64,000 nucleotides of DNA from Zwartia vadi (lineage in GTDB: Bacteria; Pseudomonadota; Gammaproteobacteria; Burkholderiales; Burkholderiaceae_B). The position numbers were made by a program, and so were the translations under genes. Below, in pieces: positions 50,782 to 59,645 of this stretch (positions are counted from its first letter, which is position 1; every line of letters begins with the position of its first letter). The DNA lies in NCBI RefSeq assembly GCF_030410375.1, contig NZ_JAUHHE010000006.1:1-64000 (forward strand), read 5' to 3'. The notes under the pieces were generated by a model, which saw only the letters and a list, made by a program, of their open reading frames with translations, ran no database searches and was not told the DNA's origin.

Positions 50782-51753
50782 ATGAACTTTAAAAATAAAT
50801 TTCGTTTTGCGACGTTTGCCGCCGCCATGACAACAAGCATGCTGATGCACAGCACGGCTTTTGCAAAATACCCTGACAAACCCATCACGATGTATGTGGC
50901 TTTCGCAGCCGGTGCGACGACTGATCTCACCGCTCGCGCGCTCGCGCAAGGCGTGGAGAAAATACTTGGTGTGCCGATTGCGGTCGAGAATAAAGCAGGT
51001 GGTGGCGCAACCGTCGCCAACGGCCTGCTGGCCAGCAAAAAACCTGATGGTTACACCCTGCTCGTGACTTCGACGGGCTCCATCACTGTGCGACCACTGC
51101 TAATGAAGCTTGCATACAAGCCTCAGGATTTTCAAGTCCTGATGCAATATTCTTTTTACATCGGCGGTCTGGTAGTGCCCGCAGACTCCCCTTGGAAAAC
51201 AGTCGATGAGTTTGTCGCGCATGCCAAGAAAAACCCCGGAATGACCTATGCCTCCAGCGGTCCGAATACACAGCAGCAAATTGGCGTGGAATCCTTTGCC
51301 CGCTGCAAAGGATTGACATTCAAACATGTGCCAACCAAAGGCGGTTCGGCTGCGAATACAGCTTTGCTAGGTAAGCATGTTGATTTCATTGCAGGATCAG
51401 GCTCACATATTCCTCTCGTTGAGCAAGGTGCGTTTAGAGAGCTTGTCACGTTCCACGTTGATGCCCGCGATCCAAAGCGTCCGGATATTCCTGTCATGAA
51501 AGATATCGGCTGCCCACCGACCAATCCGCCGAACGGCATGATCGTTGTCGCGCCTGCGGGGCTGCCCGATGATATTGCCCAAAAACTGACCGCAGCCTTT
51601 AAGACTGTTTCAGAAACACCGGAGTTTAAGAAACTTTTGGAAAAGTATAATCTTGAGTACGCTTACGAAGACGGCAAGTCCGTGCAGTCGAAATTCCCTG
51701 CTGAAATTGAATGGTACAAAAAGTACTTTCAAGAAGCTGGCGTGATGAAATAA
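50782..51753 (+). CDS. Bug/TctC-family receptor of the first tct operon
   Basis: 323 aa. Signal peptide to residue 28 (LMHSTAFA, cut before KYPD). Motifs: MYVAFAAGATTDLTARALAQ, IAVENKAGGGATVANG, and VPTKGGSAANTALLG. The loop G-A-T-T-D replaces G-G-G-T-D and K-G-G replaces Y-K-G. AGGAGAC ribosome site. By position it is the cognate receptor of the tctBA genes just upstream. An FAD enzyme follows 12 bp later, so the imported compound may be reduced or oxidised next. Confidence 0.92.
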   Translation: MNFKNKFRFATFAAAMTTSMLMHSTAFAKYPDKPITMYVAFAAGATTDLTARALAQGVEKILGVPIAVENKAGGGATVANGLLASKKPDGYTLLVTSTGSITVRPLLMKLAYKPQDFQVLMQYSFYIGGLVVPADSPWKTVDEFVAHAKKNPGMTYASSGPNTQQQIGVESFARCKGLTFKHVPTKGGSAANTALLGKHVDFIAGSGSHIPLVEQGAFRELVTFHVDARDPKRPDIPVMKDIGCPPTNPPNGMIVVAPAGLPDDIAQKLTAAFKTVSETPEFKKLLEKYNLEYAYEDGKSVQSKFPAEIEWYKKYFQEAGVMK

Positions 51754-51764
51754 ATCTTTAACCA

Positions 51765-53264
51765 ATGGATAAGCAAATGATTCAAAAAAATGCCCGGCAG
51801 ATCGACTGGGATGCCGAAGCTGATCTGGTTGTCGTGGGTTTTGGTGGCGCGGGCGCAGCAACCGCCATCACTGCAGTCGAAGCCGGCGCTTCGGTGATCT
51901 TGCTGGACAAAGCACCCGAGGGACAAGAAGGCGGCAATACGCGTGTAGCGGCACAGGGCTATCTCAATACATCATCGCCTGAGGGAGCGGCGACGTATCT
52001 GAAAGCTCTGTGCGGTCCCTACACCGTACCAGACGACATGATTGAAGTCTGGGCAAAGGAAATGTGCCTGAACAACGAGTGGCTCTCTTCGATTGGTGGC
52101 GACCCCCAAGAACATCAGCACGGCACGCATGGGACCGGCATTGAATTCCCCGAACTGCCCGGTTCGGACTGCGTGCATAAATTTCACCATGGAGACATTC
52201 TTGGTTATTCAAAGACCTGGGAAATGCTTGCCGAGGCCGTGAAATCCCGTCCTGTCGACATTCGCTATGAATGCCCCGGACAAAAGCTGATTCAAGATCC
52301 TTTGTCTCAAGAAGTATTGGGCGTTGTCGCGCTTCACAAAGGCAAGACTTTAAATATCAAAGCCAAAAAAGGTGTTGTCCTCACCTGTGGCGGCTTCGAA
52401 AACAATCAGGAAATGATCCGCAACTACCTGACTGGCGTGCCTTACTGCTACACCTCGGGCAGCCCTTATAACGAGGGTGATGGCGTGCGTATGGCAATGG
52501 AAATCGGTGCGGACCTCTGGCATATGAACAATTTTGCCGGCCCCTCCATGGCTCTCAAGGTCCCAGAATATCCAACTACGTTCTCAATGGTTGCGCTGCA
52601 CTTTTCCCATGAACCCAAGGGTGGCATGGTTGTTGTCGGCCCGGACGGCAAACGCTTTACAGATGAAAAATATAAAACCCGCCATGGCAAAGTCGAGCAA
52701 AATGGAAAATGGTATGCCATGCGCACACCTTGTCCTATGCACATGATTTTCGATCAAGCCATGTTCGATGATGGTCCGCTCTACGACGGCAAACCCACTC
52801 ACGGCTGGACGCAAATCATGAGCGGCTACACCTGGAGCAAGGACAATAAAGCCGAGTTGGCGAAAGGTTGGATCAAAACAGCTCCGACCCTCGGGGAGCT
52901 CAATCAAAAGCTCGGCCTGCCCGCTGGCAGCCTTGAAGGCACAGTCAAACGCTGGAATGAGCACTGTGCGTCAGGTAAAGATGAGGACTTCGGACGCGAC
53001 AAAATGGTGCAGCCTTTTGGCTCTGGCCCTTACTATGCGATCGAACTCTCTCCATCCATGCTCAATACGCAAGGTGGACCCCGTCGCAACGCACGTGCCC
53101 AGATCGTACGACCTGATGGCACGCCTATTCCTCGCCTTTACAGCGCAGGTGAGTTGGGTTCGATCTTTAGTTATCTGTATCAGGGCACTGGCAACATTGG
53201 AGAATGTTTCGCCTTCGGTCGCATCGCAGCACGCAATGCTGTGGCGGATACAGCCTGGTCCTGA
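51765..53264 (+). CDS. FAD-dependent oxidoreductase (fumarate-reductase/KSTD-like)
   Basis: 499 aa. The N-terminal FAD fold is DLVVVGFGGAGAATAITAVE (about 20-39) followed by DKAPEGQEGGNT. FAD_binding_2 architecture with the C-terminal YSAGELGSIFSYLYQGTGNI flavin strand. It has no N-terminal haem domain or signal peptide, so it is cytoplasmic and might reduce or dehydrogenate an enoate or ketosteroid-like substrate. First ATG 51765 is used; another is four codons later. It lies in the tct operon. Confidence 0.87.
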   Translation: MDKQMIQKNARQIDWDAEADLVVVGFGGAGAATAITAVEAGASVILLDKAPEGQEGGNTRVAAQGYLNTSSPEGAATYLKALCGPYTVPDDMIEVWAKEMCLNNEWLSSIGGDPQEHQHGTHGTGIEFPELPGSDCVHKFHHGDILGYSKTWEMLAEAVKSRPVDIRYECPGQKLIQDPLSQEVLGVVALHKGKTLNIKAKKGVVLTCGGFENNQEMIRNYLTGVPYCYTSGSPYNEGDGVRMAMEIGADLWHMNNFAGPSMALKVPEYPTTFSMVALHFSHEPKGGMVVVGPDGKRFTDEKYKTRHGKVEQNGKWYAMRTPCPMHMIFDQAMFDDGPLYDGKPTHGWTQIMSGYTWSKDNKAELAKGWIKTAPTLGELNQKLGLPAGSLEGTVKRWNEHCASGKDEDFGRDKMVQPFGSGPYYAIELSPSMLNTQGGPRRNARAQIVRPDGTPIPRLYSAGELGSIFSYLYQGTGNIGECFAFGRIAARNAVADTAWS

Positions 53265-53275
53265 GATCGCTCAAT

Positions 53276-53303
53276 GTGATCCCCGGCTGCTGATGGGGAT
53301 CAC
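53276..53303. terminator. Hairpin between convergent genes
   Basis: GTGATCCCC at 53276-53284 pairs exactly with GGGGATCAC at 53295-53303. It is in the 61-bp gap between the convergent flavoprotein and FAH-family genes. There is no T-tract, so termination may need Rho or rely on collision. Confidence 0.5.
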
Positions 53304-53325
53304 TTCACAACTTGACTATTGATTA

Positions 53326-54261
53326 CTATTTGCCGGGTGCATATTTACCGCTCAGTTGCGGCGTATGCACACCGGGCTCTTTTGCTTGTTCGCGCTGCAA
53401 ACGTGTCTGTCGCGCCCACGTTCGTTTCAAGTCATCCCGCACCTTGAATGTCAAGCGTCCCAAACCCTCCGTTTCAATCTCAATCAAATCACCATCCATG
53501 AAAGGATTCAGTCCACGGTGATTGGTTCCGGTTGCCAAAATATCGCCCGGCTCGAGAGTATGAATAGAGGTGACCCATTCAATGCAACGCGGAATATTGT
53601 GCGCCATATCATCCGTGTTGAAATCCTGCATGAGCTGACCGTTGTTCCACAACCGGATTTGCAACTTCTGTGGATCCGGAATTTCATCCGCCGTCACGAT
53701 GTAGGGTCCGATCGGCGCAAAGGTATCGCGTGACTTCATCTGGAAGAAAACATTTCCTTCCGGACCGAGTCCCCGAGCAGAGCCATCAACAAAATTTACA
53801 TAGCCAAAAATATAAGACATCGCATCTTTTGCCGAAATGTTCTTGGCTTTTTTACCAATAACGAGTGCAAGTTCAGCCTCGCCCTCAAAAATATTTGCCG
53901 GTACATCAGGCAACACCATGACATCTCCATCGCCAATGATGCTGCCCGGGGCTTTTTGAAAGGCGTTAATCGGTGCAGGCGCTGTGCGCGTACCATCCTC
54001 CATGTAGTTCACCGCCATGCAGTCTATATGGCCTGGCTTTGGCAAAGGTGGGCGAATCCGCACAGACGAAACGGGGATCCCAGCCTGACCTTTAACAAAC
54101 GACTCGATCTTGGGGCGATAGACGTCAAAATGCTCGATCAGCCCATTGATCCAATCATGAGGTCCTATATGAGGAATATCATGGACAACAGCCGAAATAT
54201 CGATGACCCGGTCGCCGTTCAGGATACCGAGCTTAAAGTCATCGAAAAAAAGTATTTTCAT
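53326..54261 (-). CDS. Fumarylacetoacetate hydrolase (FAH)-family protein
   Basis: 311 aa. The metal-binding acidic residues are in ANIFEGEAELALVIG, with a further Asp in YVNFVDGSARGLGPEG. KSRDTFAPIGPYIVTADE and LEPGDILATGTNHRGLNPFM are standard FAH family C-terminal motifs. The family splits or decarboxylates 1,3-diketo or oxo acids (for example 2-keto-hydroxyhepta-dienoate pathways). GGAGAC ribosome site 6 bases before the ATG. Single gene. Substrate unknown. Confidence 0.9.
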   Translation of the reverse strand: MKILFFDDFKLGILNGDRVIDISAVVHDIPHIGPHDWINGLIEHFDVYRPKIESFVKGQAGIPVSSVRIRPPLPKPGHIDCMAVNYMEDGTRTAPAPINAFQKAPGSIIGDGDVMVLPDVPANIFEGEAELALVIGKKAKNISAKDAMSYIFGYVNFVDGSARGLGPEGNVFFQMKSRDTFAPIGPYIVTADEIPDPQKLQIRLWNNGQLMQDFNTDDMAHNIPRCIEWVTSIHTLEPGDILATGTNHRGLNPFMDGDLIEIETEGLGRLTFKVRDDLKRTWARQTRLQREQAKEPGVHTPQLSGKYAPGK

Positions 54262-54549
54262 GTATGAGTCTCCGGAGCACGTTTAAGTTTTATATTGTTC
54301 CGTCATTGAAGCACTGAAGCGGGTTCTTTGAACGTCCATATTTTGAGAATATCAGCTAATTACTCTCGCCCATGAAAAACGTTTAGATTCGCCTCTGTGT
54401 TTATGCTAGGATAAATTTCAGTCGCTAAGAAGCTCGACAACAGAATCGGCTCGGTGGCTGCTCATTTAAGAGCAATAGATAAAACGATTACGAGACAAAC
54501 GCTGAATGAAAGCGTACGCCATCACGGCGTGCGATAAGGGGGCATACAT

Positions 54550-55539
54550 ATGTTAGGTATACAGAATACTTTTGCATCGATTGCAATCGCTTCTTTGATG
54601 ACGCTTGCCACGATCTGCTCGAATGCATCGGCACAAACACAAAATTTTCCTAATAAACCAATCAAGATCGTCGTGCCTTTTGTGCCGGGCGGAGGCTCTG
54701 ATAGCGTCGCGCGCGTGATCGCAAAGGGCATGACAGATTACCTGGGGCAGCCGGTTGTTGTCGAAAACAGGGGAGGTGCCAACACCATTATCGGCACCGA
54801 GTATGTCGCAAAGTCCGCACCGGATGGCTACACATTGCTGGTGTGCACAACGGCTTTCGCCACTAACCCCAGTATGTATAAGCTACCTTTCGACACAGTG
54901 AAAGACTTCGACCCCGTGACGATGTATCTTGGTGCCGCTCTGGTGCTTGTTGTCAATCCAAATATTCCCGCGACGAATGTGCGCGAACTGATCGCGCTTG
55001 CGAAAGCACAGCCAGGAAAACTCACCTACGCTTCTTACGGTGCGGGTGGACCTGGACATCTCTCAGGAGAGCTTTTCAAGCAAATGGCCGGCGTCGACAT
55101 GCTGCACATCCCATACAAAGGCAGCTCCCCTTCCATCGCTGATGTGGTGTCGGGTACAGCATCGATGTCCTTTGCCGTATTGCAACCAGCCTTGCCGCTT
55201 ATTAAATCAGGCAAACTGCGCGCGCTGGGTGTCGTGATGTCGGAACGGGCTTCCCAGCTGCCTGATGTGCCAACGATCGGCGAAACCTTGCCAGGCTTTT
55301 TAATTACCGGATTCAATGGCCTTTGTGCGCCGGCCGGAACGCCACCGGCAGTTTTGGCTAAACTAAACGAAGCCATTACAAAAGTTGTCACAACACCTGC
55401 AGTCAAAGAACAGTTAATCAGCGCCGGCAACCCTGTGCTCGATCGTCCGCTACCGCCCAAAGAATTCGCTGAGTTCGTCAAGATCGATATTGAAAGATGG
55501 CGGAAAATCGTGACCGACGGCAACGTAACATTGAAATAA
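54550..55539 (+). CDS. Bug/TctC-family periplasmic solute-binding protein
   Basis: 329 aa. Signal peptide to residue 28 (LATICSNASA). Motifs: IKIVVPFVPGGGSDSVARVI, VVVENRGGANTIIGTEYVA and HIPYKGSSPSIADVVSG. Ribosome site AAGGGGG 8 bases upstream. First gene of a long rightward operon: split dehydratase, two CoA-transferases, TctB and TctA. It is therefore the probable receptor of the second TctAB pair, here placed five genes away from it. Confidence 0.92.
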   Translation: MLGIQNTFASIAIASLMTLATICSNASAQTQNFPNKPIKIVVPFVPGGGSDSVARVIAKGMTDYLGQPVVVENRGGANTIIGTEYVAKSAPDGYTLLVCTTAFATNPSMYKLPFDTVKDFDPVTMYLGAALVLVVNPNIPATNVRELIALAKAQPGKLTYASYGAGGPGHLSGELFKQMAGVDMLHIPYKGSSPSIADVVSGTASMSFAVLQPALPLIKSGKLRALGVVMSERASQLPDVPTIGETLPGFLITGFNGLCAPAGTPPAVLAKLNEAITKVVTTPAVKEQLISAGNPVLDRPLPPKEFAEFVKIDIERWRKIVTDGNVTLK

Positions 55540-55600
55540 CTTTTCGATACTGCATTCAATCAAGACCGAACATCGTTTATTCCAAACCAAGAGGCTCAGC

Positions 55601-56131
55601 ATGTCTGCTCTTACCGATTCGCTCAAGAAATACATCGGCATGCAATCTGAAACCGAGATTGCATGCGATCAAGTCGAACGTGGCGCTGTCCGACGCTACG
55701 CTCAAGCCATCATGTATGAAGATCCGATTTTTAATACGACTTGCCCTAATAATTCGCGCTACGGTGGCCCAGTCGCTCCCCCGCTTTTCCCGACGCATAT
55801 GTTTCGTCGTCCATTTGGTGCACCGGATCCCATTCAGGAAAACGCCCATAACGCTGACTTCGATGGCATTGTGGCAGCGACAAGCTCGCAAGGACTTCCC
55901 GCTATCGAACCTTTGGCAGGCTACGCACTATTAAACGGTGGGTCGGAAATAGAGTTCTTTCGTTACGCGCGTCATGGTGAAACCGTCAAACTGACCTCAC
56001 GTTACGCAGACATTACTGAAAAAGAAACAAGCAAAGGCCCAATCGTATTGGTGGTGACTGAATCAGAGTATCGCAACACTGAAGGCGAACTCCTCATTCG
56101 CACACGTCGCACGCAGATCAGGAGAAAATAA
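55601..56131 (+). CDS. FAS1-like dehydratase-domain (MaoC N-half) protein
   Basis: 176 aa hot-dog protein corresponding to the N-half of the fused protein at 39897. ERGAVRRYAQAIMYEDPIFN is the region that holds the active-site D-x-N-P-x-H in relatives; here it is EDPIFN, without the His. Followed by GGPVAPPLFPTHMFRRPFG. It overlaps the next gene by one base (TAATG). Probably the non-catalytic, substrate-shaping half of a two-subunit enoyl-CoA hydratase. Confidence 0.82.
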   Translation: MSALTDSLKKYIGMQSETEIACDQVERGAVRRYAQAIMYEDPIFNTTCPNNSRYGGPVAPPLFPTHMFRRPFGAPDPIQENAHNADFDGIVAATSSQGLPAIEPLAGYALLNGGSEIEFFRYARHGETVKLTSRYADITEKETSKGPIVLVVTESEYRNTEGELLIRTRRTQIRRK

Positions 56132-56613
56132 TGGCACTTGGCACAACACCTTACTTTGAAGATGTCGTGATTGGCGCCGACATTCCAGGCCTTGAAAAAG
56201 GTCCTCTCACAACAGCACATCTCATGCGCTGGTCTGCCGCAATGGAAAACTGGCACAAGATCCACTATGACAAGCCTTTTGCGATGGAGCATGACAAGCT
56301 GCCTGGTTTGTTGATCAACGGATCACTCAAACAACAATTCGTGATGCAGATGCTTGCGGACTGGGCGGGACCAAATGGCTGGGCCTGGAAAGCAGGATTC
56401 CAGTTTCGTGCGATGAACCTTGTCGAGGAAACGGTTCGCGTGTGGGGTCGCGTAACGGGCAAACGCGAGGGCCCTGATTTTGGCCTGATTGATATCGAAC
56501 TCGGAATCATCAATGATGCCGGAAAAGAATCGACACCCGGAACGGCAACTGTTGCACTTCCTTATAAAAATGGAAAACCGCTGCCATATCCATTTGTAGC
56601 GCCCAAGCTCTAG
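56131..56613 (+). CDS. MaoC-family dehydratase
   Basis: 160 aa. Hot-dog fold with the likely active-site segment MENWHKIHYDKPFA, where the hydratase-2 His and Asp positions read H-Y-D; LLINGSLKQQFVMQML follows. Enoyl-CoA hydratases of this type add water to trans-2-enoyl-CoA. Co-translated with the FAS1-like partner. It is followed by two CoA-transferase genes that could supply the CoA ester. Confidence 0.85.
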   Translation: MALGTTPYFEDVVIGADIPGLEKGPLTTAHLMRWSAAMENWHKIHYDKPFAMEHDKLPGLLINGSLKQQFVMQMLADWAGPNGWAWKAGFQFRAMNLVEETVRVWGRVTGKREGPDFGLIDIELGIINDAGKESTPGTATVALPYKNGKPLPYPFVAPKL

Positions 56614-56639
56614 TCAATATGCAAATAGAGGCAGCTTGA

Positions 56640-57815
56640 ATGGAAAATCGCCATCCTGACGGCGCCTTGACCGGGCTGAAAGTTCTTGATTTGACGCACG
56701 GCATTGCCGGGCCCTTTGCAGCTCGTCTCCTCGGAGACCATGGTGCCGACGTCATCAAAATCGAGCGACCTGTCTGTGGTGACTTTGCCCGCACCTTGGC
56801 CCCTCTCAAACACGACGCACCGTTTCCAGAGCAAAGTTTATTGTTTCAATATCTAAACTGGAACAAGAGGAGTCTTGCTCTGGATCTACGTCTGCCGGAA
56901 AACAAACCTTTATTGCGACGTCTCGTTGAACAAAGCGATATCGTGATCGAGAGTTTTCGACCCGGCCGTCTCGATGCATGGGGACTCGGCGTGGATCAGC
57001 TCCTGGACTGGAAACCGACTCTTGTCGTCACTTCGATTACAAATTTCGGTCAAACAGGCCCTTACGCACAGTATGCGGCGAGCGATCTGACTCTCCAAGC
57101 ATTAAGCGGCATCATGCAAATCAGCGGTCGAGTGGATCGGGAGCCACTTAAACACGGGTTATCGCAGTCATTCTACTGTGCTGGACTGACCGCTGCCTAT
57201 GCGTCAATCATGGCCTATACCGCTGCGCAAGCAGACCAGTTTGGAGAGCATGTCGATGTATCCATCCACGAATGCCTCGCCTCCGAACTTGTACTCAACG
57301 AATCTTATTATGCTTTTTTAGGTGCGGTACAAGGTCGCCGGGCTGTTGTGCAAGATCCTTTTGCCGGGGAACCGATTCCAACGCGAAAGGGCTATCTTGC
57401 TTTTCAAACCGGTGGCGGCGCACCCTTTGAAACCTTTGCTGAACTTTTTGATCGACCTGAATTTCTTGAGAAAAAATTTTCGAGTCCGCCTGAGCGAGAA
57501 AAGCGGGTGCCTGAAGTCAAAGCACTCCTCGAAGAATGTGTCGCTGATCGCGATGCAAAGGAGGTATTTCTGGCTGGAGCCCAGAAACGATTGTTGCTGG
57601 GGGTTGTCCAAAATGCAGAGGACCTACTGTCATGCGAGCATCTCAAAGAGCGTCAGGCTTTCATCGAACTCGATCACCCTGCTGCGCAAACCAATATGCG
57701 CTTTCCAGCAGAGCTCGCCAAACTTTCTCTAACACCGACATCGGTTCGGCGGCGCGCTCCCTTACTCGACGAACATCGTAACGAGATACTCGCCTGGATA
57801 AGGAGCGCGGGATGA
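56640..57815 (+). CDS. Family III CoA-transferase, subunit with catalytic Asp
   Basis: 391 aa. LKVLDLTHGIAGPFAARLLG, GADVIKIERP, ESFRPGRLDAWGLG, and Asp149 in YAASDLTLQALSGIMQISG. The stop overlaps the start of the next CoA-transferase gene (ATGA), so the two are made together. The arrangement is like the two-subunit benzylsuccinate CoA-transferase (BbsEF) of anaerobic toluene degraders, in which I recall two unequal family III subunits; that comparison is from memory. Confidence 0.9.
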   Translation: MENRHPDGALTGLKVLDLTHGIAGPFAARLLGDHGADVIKIERPVCGDFARTLAPLKHDAPFPEQSLLFQYLNWNKRSLALDLRLPENKPLLRRLVEQSDIVIESFRPGRLDAWGLGVDQLLDWKPTLVVTSITNFGQTGPYAQYAASDLTLQALSGIMQISGRVDREPLKHGLSQSFYCAGLTAAYASIMAYTAAQADQFGEHVDVSIHECLASELVLNESYYAFLGAVQGRRAVVQDPFAGEPIPTRKGYLAFQTGGGAPFETFAELFDRPEFLEKKFSSPPEREKRVPEVKALLEECVADRDAKEVFLAGAQKRLLLGVVQNAEDLLSCEHLKERQAFIELDHPAAQTNMRFPAELAKLSLTPTSVRRRAPLLDEHRNEILAWIRSAG

Positions 57816-59149
57816 AAAAAACTACTCTCCCCTTAAGCGGTGTTCGTGTCCTCGATCTCTCGTATGTATTCGCGGTGCCTTATATGGCAGGACTACTCAG
57901 CGATCTCGGTGCAGAGGTCATCAAAATTGAAGCGCCTCACAAACTGGATCAAACGCGGGGAAGAGCCTTTGGTCCATATCTGGACAATGATCCCGCCCAA
58001 GACCCTTGGAATCGATCCGGTATTTTTTATGTCGTCAATCGCGGTAAAAAATCTCTGGCAATTGATCTCAGTCGCTCCGAGGGTCAAGAAATATTTCGAG
58101 AGCTTGTTGCCAAAAGCGATATCGTGCTTGATAACTTTACGCCTCGCGTTCTTCCCAAATGGGGCTTGAATTACGACTCTCTTAAAAACATCAATCCTGC
58201 TCTGATCATGCTCTCCAATACTGGCTATGGCTCCACTGGACCGTGGGCATCCTTTCCCAGCCAAGGTACGACACTCGAAGCTACCATGGGGATTACTTTT
58301 TACACAGGCTATCGAGGCGATAAACCATGGAAAGTCGGTCAGTCATATCCTGACTTTATCGCCTGCTGGTCTGGCTTGAACGGTTTATGGGCTGCGATTG
58401 CGCACAGAAACAAGACAGGCAAAGGCCAATGGATTGACGTTGGCATGTATCAGCTCGGCGTTGCCCTGATTCCGGAACCTTTACTTCAAAAGCAACTGGA
58501 TGGCACTGAACCCGACCGGATTGGTAACGAACACGCAGAGCATGTGCCTAGCAATCTGTATCAAACTCAAGGCGATGATCAATGGCTTGCGCTCACTGTA
58601 CAAACAGACAAACAATGGGCGGCTCTGGCCGAGCTCATGCAACACCCTTCACTGGCGCATGATCCTCGATTCAGTTCAGCTGTGAGTCGAAGGATCCATC
58701 GGGATGTCGTCAACGATCTGGTCGCAACCTGGTGTCGCACTCTCGATGGTGAAGCGCTCTTTGAACAACTTCAAGCCCGTGGAATTGCCGCTGGCCGCGT
58801 GTTAAATAGTCGGGATTTGCTAAAGAATCCTCACCTGAAACACCGACAGTTTTATGAGTCGGTTCAACACCCTGAACCGATTGGAGAACGACCCCTCATC
58901 GGTCGGCCCTACAAGTTACGCTTTCGAGACGCTCGTATCAAAAAGCCAGGCCCCCGCTTTGGAGAAGATAACGACAACATTCTCAGAGATATTCTGGGGA
59001 AAACCCCCTCCCAAATTGCTGCGCTTAAAGCATCTAATGTGGTGTCTGATTTACCGACCAATCCTGGTTTGTCAGGCACGATGGATACCGAGTCAATGTT
59101 GAAATTAAAAACATTAGTCGCTGTCGATCAAGACTACCGTAGTCTCTAA
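57812..59149 (+). CDS. Family III CoA-transferase-like subunit lacking the catalytic Asp
   Basis: 445 aa, longer than its partner. The N-terminal fold is intact (VRVLDLSYVFAVPYMAGLLS, GAEVIKIEAP, LDNFTPRVLPKWGLN). In the active-site strand FPSQGTTLEATMGITFYTG, the catalytic Asp position is Gly152. A C-terminal tail of about 40 residues is added (SGTMDTESMLKLKTLVAVDQ). It probably forms a heteromer with the product of 56640, one subunit carrying the Asp and the other binding the second substrate. Not obviously a pseudogene: the frame is full length. Confidence 0.85.
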   Translation: MKKTTLPLSGVRVLDLSYVFAVPYMAGLLSDLGAEVIKIEAPHKLDQTRGRAFGPYLDNDPAQDPWNRSGIFYVVNRGKKSLAIDLSRSEGQEIFRELVAKSDIVLDNFTPRVLPKWGLNYDSLKNINPALIMLSNTGYGSTGPWASFPSQGTTLEATMGITFYTGYRGDKPWKVGQSYPDFIACWSGLNGLWAAIAHRNKTGKGQWIDVGMYQLGVALIPEPLLQKQLDGTEPDRIGNEHAEHVPSNLYQTQGDDQWLALTVQTDKQWAALAELMQHPSLAHDPRFSSAVSRRIHRDVVNDLVATWCRTLDGEALFEQLQARGIAAGRVLNSRDLLKNPHLKHRQFYESVQHPEPIGERPLIGRPYKLRFRDARIKKPGPRFGEDNDNILRDILGKTPSQIAALKASNVVSDLPTNPGLSGTMDTESMLKLKTLVAVDQDYRSL

Positions 59150-59161
59150 GGAACGCGCGCG

Positions 59162-59644
59162 ATGCAATCAATCAGTCGAAGTCAGGGCTACATGGGTGCG
59201 GGTATTCTAGGCATATTATTGTCTGCTGGTTACCTGCATAAAACCCTCGAACTACCAATGGGCGAGATGGATCAGCCAGGTGCTGGCGTCTTTCCTTTGT
59301 TGATCGCAGGCATCCTTTTCTTAGCAAGTATCTCTGCGCTATGGGAGGGCTGGAAAAATCGTGCGCATACTGAGGCGCTTGATCTTCCCAAAGGTGAAGA
59401 TGGAGTACGTCTAGTTAAACTTGTTGCGCTTCTCATTAGCTACTTTGTCGCAATTCCTTGGTTAGGATTCGCTTTAAGCAGCGTTTTGTTTTGTATCCTG
59501 CTGATTCGTCTGCTTTCCGCTCTGTCGTGGCAACGATGTGCAGCATACGCAGTGATCATGACCGCGGTGGTCTATTTGATCTTCATCACAATACTCAAGG
59601 TTCCAATGCCTGCCGGCATCCTTGTCGAACTATTCAGGAGCTGA
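59162..59644 (+). CDS. tctB: TctB-family small membrane subunit (second set)
   Basis: 160 aa. About four membrane helices, with the family motif D-Q-P-G-A-G-V-F-P near 38-46 and FLASISALWEGWKNRAHTE after it. AAGGAA ribosome site. A single base separates its stop from the next ATG. Paralogue of the 48765 gene but with clearly different loops. Confidence 0.9.
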   Translation: MQSISRSQGYMGAGILGILLSAGYLHKTLELPMGEMDQPGAGVFPLLIAGILFLASISALWEGWKNRAHTEALDLPKGEDGVRLVKLVALLISYFVAIPWLGFALSSVLFCILLIRLLSALSWQRCAAYAVIMTAVVYLIFITILKVPMPAGILVELFRS

Positions 59645-59645
59645 C

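Noticed and set aside
55035-55559. Leftward open frame of 174 codons in a Bug gene
   Set aside because: Shadow of a gene with signal peptide and full Bug motifs on the plus strand.
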